From Dryomyza anilis (taxonomy: Eukaryota > Arthropoda > Insecta > Diptera > Dryomyzidae): a stretch of DNA of 64,000 bases. The stretch lies in the NCBI GenBank assembly GCA_951804985.1, contig OX638133.1:55085122-55149121 (forward strand), read 5' to 3'. The notes under the pieces are model-generated. The model made no database searches and was not told the origin of the DNA. It was given only the letters and a program-made list of their open reading frames with translations. The translations under genes and the position numbers were made by a program. Positions 23,641-37,149 of the stretch are shown one piece after another (position 1 is the first letter of the stretch; each line of letters starts with the position of its first letter).

Positions 23641-25166
23641 CAAACTTAAAATGATCATAACTCCGTAAATACGCGTCGTAGAGTCCTCAAAATTGGCACA
23701 TTTTAAAATACATTTTTGCCATTTAAATTCCAATATAAATCAATATAATTGGTGCAAGGGTTCTTGAGAAATCACGTTTCAAACTTAAAATGCCCATAGC
23801 TCCGTAAATACGCGTTGTAGAGCCCTCAAAGTTCGCACATTTTAAAATCTTTTTTCAATTCCAATATAAATCATTATAATCGGCACATGGGTTCTTGAGA
23901 AATCACGTCTTAAACTTAAAATGCTCATAACTAAATGCGCGTTATAGAGGCCTCAAAGTTGGAACATTTTGTAATCTATTTTTGCCCTTTTAAATTCCAA
24001 TATAAATCATTATAATCAACGCAAGGGTTCTTGAGAAATCAAGTCTCAAACTTAAAATGCTCATAACTCCGTAAATACGCGCTGTAGAGGCCTCAAAGTT
24101 GACACATTTTGTAATCTATTTTTACCTTTTAATTCCAATATAAATCATTATAATCGCCGCAAGGGTTCTTGAAAAATCACGTCTTAAACTTAAAATGCTC
24201 ATAACTCCATAAATGCGCTTTGTATGGAGTTGTGCTTCAAAGTTGGCACATTTTGTAATCTATTTTTGCCCTTTTAAATTCCAATATAAAACATTATAAT
24301 CGCCGCAAGGGTTCTTGAGATATCAAGTATTAAACTTTAAATGCTCATAACTCCGTAAATACGCGTTATAGAGGCCTCAAAGTTGGCACATTTTGTAATC
24401 TATTTTTGCCCTTTTAATTCCAATATAAATCATTATAATCGGTACAAGGTTTCTTGAGAAATCACGTCTCAAATTTAAAATGATCATAACTCCGTAAATA
24501 CATGTCGTAGAGGCCTCAAAGTTGGCACATTTTATAATCCTTTTTTGCTTAAAATGATCATAACTCCGTAAATACTCGTTATAGAGGCCTCAAAGTTGGC
24601 ACATTTTGTAATCTATTTTTGCCCTTTTAATTCCAATATAAATCATTATAATCGGCACATGGGTTCTTGAGAAATCACGTCTTAAACTTAAAATGCTCAT
24701 AACTAAATGCGCGTTATAGAGGCCTCAAAGTTGGAACATTTTGTAATCTATTTTTGCCCTTTTAAATTCCAATATAAATCATTATAATCAACGCAAGGGT
24801 TCTTGAGAAATCAAGTCTCAAACTTAAAATGCTCATAACTCCGTAAATACGCGCTGTAGAGGCCTCAAAGTTGACACATTTTGTAATCTATTTTTACCTT
24901 TTAATTCCAATATAAATCATTATAATCGCCGCAAGGGTTCTTGAAAAATCACGTCTTAAACTTAAAATGCTCATAACTCCATAAATGCGCTTTGTATGGA
25001 GTTGTGCTTCAAAGTTGGCACATTTTGTAATCTATTTTTGCCCTTTTAAATTCCAATATAAAACATTATAATCGCCGCAAGGGTTCTTGAGATATCAAGT
25101 ATTAAACTTTAAATGCTCATAACTCCGTAAATACGCGTTATAGAGGCCTCAAAGTTGGCACATTTT
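23641..25166. repeat. Satellite domain B2 (start of block P2)
   Basis: Same monomer order as 13,257 onward at +10,384 bp, including the AATTGGCACATTTTAAAATAC and TTCGCACATTTTAAAATC variants. It contains most of a local tandem duplication of 772 bp. Confidence 0.85.
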
Positions 25167-25424
25167 GTAATCTATTTTTGCCCTTTTAATTCCAATATAA
25201 ATCATTATAATCGGTACAAGGTTTCTTGAGAAATCACGTCTCAAATTTAAAATGATCATAACTCCGTAAATACATGTCGTAGAGGCCTCAAAGTTGGCAC
25301 ATTTTATAATCCTTTTTTGCTTAAAATGATCATAACTCCGTAAATACGCGTTATAGAGGCCTCAAAGTTGGCACATTTTGTAATCTATTTTTGCCCTTTT
25401 AATTCCAATATAAATCATTATAAT
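23881..25424. repeat. 772-bp tandem duplication within domain B2
   Basis: 23,881-24,652 is repeated directly at 24,653-25,424; both begin CGGCACATGGGTTCTTGAG and both contain TGTATGGAGTTGTGCTTC (near 24,221 and 24,993). Block P1 has this segment once (marker near 13,838), so the duplication is specific to P2. Confidence 0.85.
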
Positions 25425-28020
25425 CGGCGCATGGGTTTTTGAGAAATCACGTCTCAAATTTAAAATGCTCATAACCCCGTAAATACGCATTGTAGTGGCC
25501 TCAAAGCTGGCACATTTTGTAATCTGTTAATTCCAATATAAATGATTATAATCGAAGCAAGGGTTCTTGAGAAATCACGTCTCAAATTTAAAATGTTCAT
25601 AACTCCGTAAATACGCGTTATAGAGGCTTCAAAGTTGGCACATTTTGTAATCTATTTTTACCCTTTTAATTCCAATACAAATCTTTACAATCGGCACAAG
25701 TGTTCTTAAGAAATGCTGCTCAAACTTAATATGCTCATAACTCCGTAAATACATGTCGTAGAGGCCTCAAAGTTGGCACATTTTATAATCCATTTTTGCT
25801 TAAAATGATCATAACTCCGTAAATACGCGTTATAGGCACATTTGGCACATTTTGTAATCTATTTTAGCCCTTTTAATTCCAATATATATCATTATAATCG
25901 GCGCAAGGGTTCTTGAGAAATCACGTCTCAAATTTAAAATGCTCTTAACTCCGTAAATACGCGTCGTAGAGACCTCAAAGTTAGCACATTTTGTAATCAA
26001 TTTTTTCCTTTGTAATTCCGATATAAATCATTATAATCGTCACTTAAAATGCTCATAACTAAATGCGCGTTGTAGAGGCCTCAAAGTTGGCACATTTTGT
26101 TATCTATTTTTGCCCTTTTAAATCCAATATAAATCATTATAATCGCCGCAAGGATTCTTGAGAAATCAAGTCTTAAACTTAAAATGCATAACTCCGTAAA
26201 TACGCGTTGTAGAGGCCTCAAGTTGACACATTTCGTAATCTATTTTTACCTTTTAATTCCAATATAAATCATTATAATCGTCACAAGGGTTATTGAGAAA
26301 TCACAGCTCAAACTTAAAATGCTCATAACTCCGTAAATACGCATTGTAGAGGCCTCAAAGTTGGCATATTTTATAATCCATTTTTGCCCTTTTAATTCCA
26401 ATATAAATCATTATAATCGGCTCAAGGGTTCTTGAGAAATCACGTCTCAAATTTAAAACGCTCATAACTACGTAAATACATGTCGTAGAGGCCTCAAAGT
26501 TGGCACATTTTATAATCCTTTTTTGCTTAAAATGATCATTACTCCGTAAATACGCGTTATAGAGGCCTCAAAGTTGGCACATTTTGTAATCTATTTTTGC
26601 CCTTTTAATTCCAATATAAATCATTATAATCGCCGCAAGGGTTCTTGAGAAATCACTTCTCAAATTTAAAAAGATCATAACTCCGTAAATACATGTCGTA
26701 GAGGCCTCAAAGTTGGCACATTTTATAATCCATTTTTGCTTAAAATGATCATAACTCCGTAAATACGCGTTATAGAGGCCTCAAAGTTGGCACATTTTGT
26801 AATCTATATTTGCCCTTTTAATTCCAATATAAATCAATATAATCGCCGCAAGGGTTCTTGAGAAATCACGTCTCAAATTTAAAAAGATCATAACTCCGTA
26901 AATACATGTCGTAGAGGCCTCAAAGTTGGCACATTTTATAATCCATTTTTGCTTAAAATGATCATAACTCCGTAAATACGCGTTATAGAGGCCTCAAAGT
27001 TGGCACATTTTGTAATCTATATTTGCCCTTTTAATTCCAATATAAATCATTATAATCGCCGCAAGGGTTCTTGAGAAATCAAGTCTTAAACTTAAAATGC
27101 TCATAACTCCGTTAATATATGTCGTAGAGACCTCAAAGTTGGCACATTTTATAATCCATTTTTGCTTAAAATGATCATAACTCCGTAAATACGCGTTATA
27201 GAGGCCTCCAAGTTGGCACATTTTGTAATCTATTTTTGCCCTTTTAATTCCAATATAAATCATTATAATCGGCGCATGGGTTCTTGAGAAATCACGTCTC
27301 AAATTTAAAATGCCCATTACCCCGTAAATACGCATTGTAGTGGCCTCAAAGCTGGCACATTTTGTAATCTGTTAATTCCAATATAAATGATTATAATCGA
27401 AGCAAGGGTTCTTGAGAAATCACGTCTCAAATTTAAAAATAGAGGCTTCAAAGTTGGCACATTTTGTAATCTATTTTTACCCTTTTAATTCCAATACAAA
27501 TCTTTACAATCGGCACAAGTGTTCTTAAGAAATGCTGCTCAAACTTAATATGCTCATAACTCCGTAAATACATGTCGTAGAGGCCTCAAAGTTGGCACAT
27601 TTTATAATCCATTTTTGCTTAAAATGATCATAACTCCGTAAATACGCGTTATAGGTACATTTGGCACATTTTGTAATCTATTTTAGCCCTTTTAATATAA
27701 ATCATTATAATCGGCGCAAGGGTTCTTGAGAAGTCACGTCTCAAATTTAAAATGCTCTTAACTCCGTAAATACGCGTCGTAGAGACCTCAAAGTTAGCAC
27801 ATTTTTTAATCAATTTTTTCCTTTGTAATTCCGATATAAATCATTATAATCGTCACATTGGTTCTTGAGAAATATCGTCTTAAACTTAAAATGCTCATAA
27901 CTAAATGCGCGTTGTAGAGGCCTCAAAGTTGGCACATTTTGTTATCTATTTTTGCCCTTTTAAATCCAATGTAAATCATTATAATCGCCGCAAGGATTCT
28001 TGAGAAATCAAGTCTTAAAT
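25167..28020. repeat. 2.85-kb tandem duplication, first copy
   Basis: Domain B series of full and 74-bp units. It ends at an abrupt join at about 28,017-28,021, where AAGTCTTAAA is fused to TGTAATCTATTTTTGCC; in P1 and in the second copy AAGTCTTAAA continues into CTTAAAATGCATAACTCC. Confidence 0.85.
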
Positions 28021-30862
28021 GTAATCTATTTTTGCCCTTTTAATTCCAATATAAATCATTATAATCGGTACAAGGTTTCTTGAGAAATCACGTCTCAAAT
28101 TTAAAATGATCATAACTCCGTAAATACATGTCGTAGAGGCCTCAAAGTTGGCACATTTTATAATCCTTTTTTGCTTAAAATGATCATAACTCCGTAAATA
28201 CGCGTTATAGAGGCCTCAAAGTTGGCACATTTTTGCCCTTTTAATTCCAATATAAATCATTATAATCGGCGCATGGGTTTTTGAGAAATCACGTCTCAAA
28301 TTTAAAATGCTCATAACCCCGTAAATACGCATTGTAGTGGCCTCAAAGCTGGCACATTTTGTAATCTGTTAATTCCAATATAAATGATTATAATCGAAGC
28401 AAGGGTTCTTGAGAAATCACGTCTCAAATTTAAAATGTTCATAACTCCGTAAATACGCGTTATAGAGGCTTCAAAGTTGGCACATTTTGTAATCTATTTT
28501 TACCCTTTTAATTCCAATACAAATCTTTACAATCGGCACAAGTGTTCTTAAGAAATGCTGCTCAAACTTAATATGCTCATAACTCCGTAAATACATGTCG
28601 TAGAGGCCTCAAAGTTGGCACATTTTATAATCCATTTTTGCTTAAAATGATCATAACTCCGTAAATACGCGTTATAGGCACATTTGGCACATTTTGTAAT
28701 CTATTTTAGCCCTTTTAATTCCAATATATATCATTATAATCGGCGCAAGGGTTCTTGAGAAATCACGTCTCAAATTTAAAATGCTCTTAACTCCGTAAAT
28801 ACGCGTCGTAGAGACCTCAAAGTTAGCACATTTTGTAATCAATTTTTTCCTTTGTAATTCCGATATAAATCATTATAATCGTCACTTAAAATGCTCATAA
28901 CTAAATGCGCGTTGTAGAGGCCTCAAAGTTGGCACATTTTGTTATCTATTTTTGCCCTTTTAAATCCAATATAAATCATTATAATCGCCGCAAGGATTCT
29001 TGAGAAATCAAGTCTTAAACTTAAAATGCATAACTCCGTAAATACGCGTTGTAGAGGCCTCAAGTTGACACATTTCGTAATCTATTTTTACCTTTTAATT
29101 CCAATATAAATCATTATAATCGTCACAAGGGTTATTGAGAAATCACAGCTCAAACTTAAAATGCTCATAACTCCGTAAATACGCATTGTAGAGGCCTCAA
29201 AGTTGGCATATTTTATAATCCATTTTTGCCCTTTTAATTCCAATATAAATCATTATAATCGGCTCAAGGGTTCTTGAGAAATCACGTCTCAAATTTAAAA
29301 CGCTCATAACTACGTAAATACATGTCGTAGAGGCCTCAAAGTTGGCACATTTTATAATCCTTTTTTGCTTAAAATGATCATAACTCCGTAAATACGCGTT
29401 ATAGAGGCCTCAAAGTTGGCACATTTTGTAATCTATTTTTGCCCTTTTAATTCCAATATAAATCATTATAATCGCCGCAAGGGTTCTTGAGAAATCACTT
29501 CTCAAATTTAAAAAGATCATAACTCCGTAAATACATGTCGTAGAGGCCTCAAAGTTGGCACATTTTATAATCCATTTTTGCTTAAAATGATCATAACTCC
29601 GTAAATACGCGTTATAGAGGCCTCAAAGTTGGCACATTTTGTAATCTATATTTGCCCTTTTAATTCCAATATAAATCAATATAATCGCCGCAAGGGTTCT
29701 TGAGAAATCACGTCTCAAATTTAAAAAGATCATAACTCCGTAAATACATGTCGTAGAGGCCTCAAAGTTGGCACATTTTATAATCCATTTTTGCTTAAAA
29801 TGATCATAACTCCGTAAATACGCGTTATAGAGGCCTCAAAGTTGGCACATTTTGTAATCTATATTTGCCCTTTTAATTCCAATATAAATCATTATAATCG
29901 CCGCAAGGGTTCTTGAGAAATCAAGTCTTAAACTTAAAATGCTCATAACTCCGTTAATATATGTCGTAGAGACCTCAAAGTTGGCACATTTTATAATCCA
30001 TTTTTGCTTAAAATGATCATAACTCCGTAAATACGCGTTATAGAGGCCTCCAAGTTGGCACATTTTGTAATCTATTTTTGCCCTTTTAATTCCAATATAA
30101 ATCATTATAATCGGCGCATGGGTTCTTGAGAAATCACGTCTCAAATTTAAAATGCCCATTACCCCGTAAATACGCATTGTAGTGGCCTCAAAGCTGGCAC
30201 ATTTTGTAATCTGTTAATTCCAATATAAATGATTATAATCGAAGCAAGGGTTCTTGAGAAATCACGTCTCAAATTTAAAAATAGAGGCTTCAAAGTTGGC
30301 ACATTTTGTAATCTATTTTTACCCTTTTAATTCCAATACAAATCTTTACAATCGGCACAAGTGTTCTTAAGAAATGCTGCTCAAACTTAATATGCTCATA
30401 ACTCCGTAAATACATGTCGTAGAGGCCTCAAAGTTGGCACATTTTATAATCCATTTTTGCTTAAAATGATCATAACTCCGTAAATACGCGTTATAGGCAC
30501 ATTTGGCACATTTTGTAATCTATTTTAGCCCTTTTAATATAAATCATTATAATCGGCGCAAGGGTTCTTGAGAAGTCACGTCTCAAATTTAAAATGCTCT
30601 TAACTCCGTAAATACGCGTCGTAGAGACCTCAAAGTTAGCACATTTTTTAATCAATTTTTTCCTTTGTAATTCCGATATAAATCATTATAATCGTCACAT
30701 TGGTTCTTGAGAAATATCGTCTTAAACTTAAAATGCTCATAACTAAATGCGCGTTGTAGAGGCCTCAAAGTTGGCACATTTTGTTATCTATTTTTGCCCT
30801 TTTAAATCCAATGTAAATCATTATAATCGCCGCAAGGATTCTTGAGAAATCAAGTCTTAAAC
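28021..30862. repeat. 2.85-kb tandem duplication, second copy
   Basis: Repeats 25,167-28,020 at an offset of 2,854, then 2,842 after a 12-bp loss at about 28,228 (GGCACATTTTTGCCC). Otherwise almost identical, so it is young. Confidence 0.85.
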
Positions 30863-33800
30863 TTAAAATGCATAACTCCGTAAATACGCGTTGTAGATGC
30901 CTCAAGTTGACACATTTCGTAATCTATTTTTACCTTTTAATTCCAATATAAATCATTATAATCGTCACAAGGGTTATTGAGAAATCACAGCTCAAACTTA
31001 AAATGCTCATAACTCCGTAAATACGCATTGTAATTTCTTTTTGCACTTTTAATTCCAATATAAAACATTATAATCGGCGCAAGGGTTCTTGAGAAATCAC
31101 GTCTCAAACTTAAAATGCTCATAACTCTGTAAATACGTGCCGTAGATGTCACAACGTTTAATTTTAATTCCAATATAAATAATTATAATCGACACAAGGG
31201 TTCTTGAGAAATCACTTCTCAAACTTAAAAATTGTAATCTTTTTTTGCCCTTTATTCCAAAATCATAAGGGTTCTTGAGAAATCACGTCTCAAACTTAAA
31301 ATGCTCTTAACTCCGTAAATACGCGTCGTAGGGGCCTCGAAGTTAGAACATTTTGTAATCTATTTTTGCCTTTGTAATTCCAATATAAATCATTATAATC
31401 GTCACGAAGGTTCTCAAACTTCAATTTTGTAATTCTTTTTGCACTTTTAATTCCAATATCAAAAGGGTTCTTAAGAAATCACGTCTCAAATTTAAAATGC
31501 TCTTAACTCCGTAAATACGCGTCGTAGGGGCCTCGAAGTTAGAACATTTTGTAATCTATTTTTGACTTTGTAATGACTTTGTAATTCCAATATAAATCAT
31601 TATAATCGTCACGAAGTTTCTCAAACTTCAATTTTGTAATTCTTTTTGCACTTTTAATTCCAATATAAATCATTATAATGCAAGGGTTCTTGAGAAATCA
31701 CGTCTCAAATTTAAAATGCTCTTAACTCATAAATACGCGTCGTAGAGACCTCAAAGTTGGCACATTATTTAATCTATTTTTGACTCCAATATAAATCATT
31801 ATAATCGGCGCAACGGTTCTTGAGAAATCACGTCTCAAACTTAAAATGCTCTTAACTCCGTAAATACGCGTCGTAGAGGCCTCAAAGTTAGCACATTTTG
31901 TAATCAATTTCCTTTGTAATTCCGATATAAATCATTATAACTTCAAATTTGAATTTTTGTCCTTTTAATTCCATAAAAAACATTATAATCGACGCAAGGG
32001 TTGTTGAGAAATCACATCTAAAACTTCAAATTTGTAATTTCTTTTTGCACTTTTAATTCCAATATAAAACATTATAATCGGCGCAAGGGTTCTTGAGAAA
32101 TCACGTCTCAAACTTAAAATGCTCATAACTCTATAAATACGTGCCGTATATGTCACAACGTTTAATTTTAATTCCAATATAAATAATTATAATCGACACA
32201 AGGGTTCTTGAGAAATCACTTCTCAAACTTAAAAATTGTAATCTTTTTTTGCCCTTTATTCCAATATCATAAGGGTTCTTGAGAAATCACGTCTCAAACT
32301 TAAAATGCTCTTAACTCCGTAAATACGCGTCGTAGAGGCCTCAAAGTTAGAACATTTTGTAATCTATTTTTGCGTTTGTAATTCCAATATAAATCATTAT
32401 AATCGTCACAAGGGTTCTCAAACTTAAATTTTGTATTTCTTTTTGCACCTTTAATTCCAATATAAATCATTATAATGCAATGGTTCTTGAGAAATCACGT
32501 CTCAAACTTCAAATTTGTAATTCTTTTTGCACTTTTAATTCCAATATAAATCATTATAATCGTCACAAGGGTTCTTGAGAAATCACGTCTCAAACTTAAA
32601 ATGCTCTTAACTCCGTAAATACGCGCCGTAGAGGCCTTAAACTTAGAACATTTTGTAATCTATTTTTGCCTTTGTAATTCCAATATAAATCATTATAATC
32701 GTAATTTCTCTTTGCACTTTTAATTCCAATATCAAAAGGGTTCTTGAGAAATCATGTCTCAAACTTAAAATGCTCTTAACTCCGTAAATACGCGTCGTAG
32801 GGGCCTCAAAGTTAGAACATTTTGTAATCTATTTTTGCCTTTGTAATTCCAATATAAATCATTTTAATCGTCACGAAGGTTCTCAAACTTCAATTTTGTA
32901 ATTCTTTTTGAACTTTTAATTCCAATATAAATCATTATAATGCAAGGGTTCTTGAGAAATCACGTCTCAAATTTAAAATGCTCTTAACTCCGTAAATACG
33001 CGTCGTAGAGACCTCAAAGTTGGCACATTTTGTAATCTATTTTTGACTCCAATATAAATCATTATAATCGGCGCAAGGGTTCTTGAGAAATCACGTCTCA
33101 AACTTAAAATTTGTAATTTCTTTTTGCACTTTTAATTCCAATATGGGTTCTTGAGAAATCACGTCTCAAACTTAAAATGCTCTTAACTCCGTAAATACGC
33201 GTCGTAGAGGCCTCAAAGTTAGAACATTTTGCAATCTATTTTTGCCTTTGTAATTCCAATATAAATTATTATAATGCAAGGGTTCTTGAGAAATCACGTC
33301 TCGAACTTCAAATTTGTAATTCTTTTTGCACTTTTAAATCCAATATAAATCATTATAATACAAGGGTTCTTGAGAAATCACGTCTCAAACTTAAAATTTG
33401 TAATTTCTTTTTGCACTTTTAATTCCAATATGGGTTCTTGAGAAATCACGTCTCAAACTTAAAATTTGTAATCTGTTTTTGCCCTTTTAATTCCAATATC
33501 ATAAGGGTTCTTGAAAAATCACGTCTCAAACTTAAAATGCTCTTAACTCCATAAATACGCGTCGTAGAGGCCTCAAAGTTAGAACATTTTGTAATCTATT
33601 TTTGCCTTTGTAATTCCAATATAAATCATTATAATGCAAGGGTTCTTGAGAAATCACGTCTCAAACTTCAATTTTGTGATTCTTTTTGCACTTTTAATTC
33701 CAATATAAATCATTATAATGCAAGGGTTCTTGAGAAATCACGTCTCAAACTTCAAATTTGTAATTCTTTTTGCACTTTTAATTCCAATATAAATCATTAT

Positions 33801-34662
33801 AATGCAATGGTTCTTGAGAAATCACTTCTCAAACTTAAAATTTGTAATCTTTTTTTGCCCTTTATTCCAATATCATAAGGGTTCTTGAGAAATCACGTCT
33901 CAAACTTAAAATGCTCTTAACTCCGTAAATACTTGTAGTAGAGCCATTAAAGTTAGAACATTTTGTAATCTATTTTTGCGTTTGAAATTCCAATATAAAT
34001 CATTATAATCGACACAAGGGTTCTCAAACTTAAATTTTGTATTTCTTTTTGCAATTTTAATTCCAATATAAATCATTATAATGCAATGGTTCTTGAGAAA
34101 TCACGTCTCAAACTTCAAATTTGTATTTCTTTTTGCACTTTTAATTCCAATATAAATCATTATAATGCAATGGTTCTTGAGAAATCACTTCTCAAACTTA
34201 AAATTTGTAATCTTTTTTTGCCCTTTTAATCCCAATATTATAAGGGTGCTTGAGAAATCATGTCTCAAATTAAAAATGCTCTTAACTCCGTAAATACGCG
34301 CCGTAGAGGCCTCAAACTTAGAACATTTTGTAAATCTATTTTTGCCTTTGTAATTATAATCGTCACAAGGGTTCTTGAGAAATCACGTCTCAAATTTAAA
34401 ATGCTCTTAACTCCGTAAATACGCGTCGTAGAGACCTCAAAGTTAGCACATTTTGTAATCAATTTTTTTCCTTTGTAATTCCGATATAAATCATTATAAC
34501 TTCAAATTTGAATTTATGTCCTTTTAATTACATATAAATCATTATAATCGACGCAAGGGTTCTTGAGAAATCACGTCTCAAACTTAAAACTCCGCGTTGT
34601 AGAGGCCTCAATGTTGGCACATTTTGTAATCTATTTTTTCCCTTTTAATTCCAATATAATTC
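30863..34662. repeat. Satellite domain C2, upstream of transposon copy 2
   Basis: Near-exact copy of 16,907-20,705 (offset 13,956 bp). Differences seen include CCAAAATCATAAGG near 31,258, ATTTTAATCG near 32,862, CTTGAAAAATC near 33,510 and AATATTATAAGGG near 34,236. Two of these, ATTTTAATCG and AATATTATAAGGG, recur in domain C3, so C2 and C3 share a later ancestor than C1. Confidence 0.88.
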
Positions 34663-34670
34663 ATTATAAT

Positions 34671-37141
34671 CAAGGATTGAAACCGTAACCGAAACCGAAA
34701 CCGATATCTATTTAAAACCGTTTCATTTTTAAAACCGAAACCGTTATATGGAAATCAAAAAAAAACCGATATAAACGGTTTCGGTTTTATACCGGTTTAA
34801 ATAGGTTTTTAAAAAATTATAAAAAGAAACAAAAAAACATATTTTATTTTATATAGAAGATCTTAAGTACAGGTCATGTTTAAATATCATTTAATAAAAT
34901 TTGGAGTTCCCAAAATAAAAATGTTTTGTTGTACAAAAATTCACATGTTGTTTTTTGAGAAACGATATTTCTAAAAACAACGGTATTTAGTCTAAAATTT
35001 GTTCTTTTGTTTCATTAATCGAATTAACAACAAAACACCAGCAACTCCAAGCAAAATTTTTACGTTAAAAAATGATTCAAATTTGAATAATATTAGTTTT
35101 TTTCTTTATTTTTATTAGTAAAATATATAGGGGAGCTTGAGGTAAGTGGGACAAGTTTTGAAAAGTTCATTTGAATATTTTTTATAATAATGATATACAA
35201 TAATGATATACAAAATAATTCATGATATTACTAAATATTGAACAACAAGTAACAATGGAAAGCGTGCAAAATATTTATGAACGTGAACATTGATGAAGAT
35301 GTGTGTTTTTTTTTTGTTTTTGTCAATTCTAAAGAATATAAGCATCTTAAAAATAAGGCCTGTGAAGCACTTTTGAAGCGGTAATTAGCTTTAAAAGTGC
35401 TTCAAAAGTCGCTTCAAAAAGATAAAACAGACAAAACAATGTTTTTCTCTTTTCTTCGCTACGCTAGTTCGTACATCGATTGTGCATATGCACTGTGCTA
35501 TGCACATTTTTATTTTTATTTTACTTTTATATATAGTTTTTTTGTTAATTGTAAAATCATGAAATAATAAAAAATAAAATATGAACATTTTACAGTGTGA
35601 TATATTTAGCTGATATATTGCTTTTTGTGTTTTTCTTTTTTCACAAATCTGCTGATTCGTTTGAAAGTGCAACAACAACAAAAATGCGTATAAAGCAGCA
35701 TCCAAGCTTTTGATAGAATTTTTGGCGGGAAATTGTTTGTACCACAAAGAGAACTCGTTGTTGTTGCCAACTAGAGATGTGTACTAGATACATACATGTA
35801 GTGTGGTGCCATGCGTCTGTCCGTTGCCATGCGTCTGTCTGTGTCATGCATCTCTCCGTTGTCATGCGTCTGTCTGTTTGTCATGCGTCTGTTTGTTGCC
35901 ATGCGATGATACAGGATAGCAACGAAGAGTTGTCGTTGGGAAAGTGTGTGTATAAGAATCGATATATACACTTCTTTCTGTTAGTATTCGCTTTGTAGCG
36001 TTTGAGTTTGTGTTCGCATGGTGTTCGCAAAGTAAAATGTTACTATGCAAGATATTATTTGAGTTCTATTGATATACGGATTTTTTAATCTGTGACGAAA
36101 ACAGTAATATGCCTATACGAAATAATCCTTATATTTATTGTATATGTATATCGTATAATGTATATCGTCGTTGTAGAACGAAAAGTCACCAAACACATTT
36201 TTACGAAAAACTTAATTTTCGAGTTAGTTGATTAATATTATAAAAAGTAATTTATGCATTTTTAAAGTTGAAATATCAACTAATAGATTTACATTTTCTT
36301 ATCAATTGACAGATACATAAAGAAGTTTGTAAAAAATATTTAGCATTTTGAAAATGTATTTGGTGACATATCGTTCATTTTATTATGGCCTTGATTTATA
36401 CAATTATTTTTTATTAGTTGATTCTTGTTAAAATATAATTCAAATTTTTATGTTATTGGTTTTTTTTTTGTTTTTAGTAAAATGTTGAAGAAATTGAAAA
36501 TAAGTACAATTATTACAATTATTGTTCAAATTCTATTCGTTTTCATAATTAATATGCAGTTTAAGATATTTGTCATCGATCTTTTATTTAAAATTTAAAA
36601 GGTTAAGATTATCATTTCTTGCCTTGCTCTTGCAAATGATCATCACTAGTTTACATATATTGCAGTTCTCAGAATTGTTGAAATTTAATTTCTTTGGATT
36701 TTATGGATGAAATTTGTACAAAATTCTTCTTCTTTGCAATTCAGATCATATCTCAGGTGAAGTCAAATGTTGCTTTTCATTGGTTTGTGGTCACGAAATT
36801 TTAAATTAAATTTTTTTCTTGGCGTAATCAATTAAATAATTCATATAACACAATATTTTTACTAAAACAACAACAAACATTGTTTAAATTACGTTTCCCA
36901 CTTTACCCCAGTATCATAATTTGAACATAATTTAGCACCATATAAAAAATGTAAAATTATTTGAAAAATATGTAAATAAAGAAAATTTATACAAAAACCG
37001 AAATCAAAACCGAAACCGTAACATGGAACCGGTATACCGAAACCGTTTCGTTATAAAAACTTAAAACCGATACCGTAACCGAAACGCGGAAAAAACCGAA
37101 ACCGAAATCGAAACCGTTATTCGTTTAGGTTTCAATCCTTG
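34671..37141. mobile_element. Non-autonomous hAT-like transposon, copy 2 (2,471 bp)
   Basis: Same 14-bp terminal repeats and the same ATTATAAT flanks (34,663-34,670 and 37,142-37,149) as copy 1, at the same point of the same monomer. Diagnostic variants are TTTAAATAGGTTTTT at the left end, GCGGTAATTAGC in the hairpin loop, AAGTAAAATG for AAGAAAAATG, and loss of a 31-bp segment after GGCCTTGA (near 36,389), apparently between two TTGA direct repeats. No transposase frame. Confidence 0.88.
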
Positions 37142-37149
37142 ATTATAAT

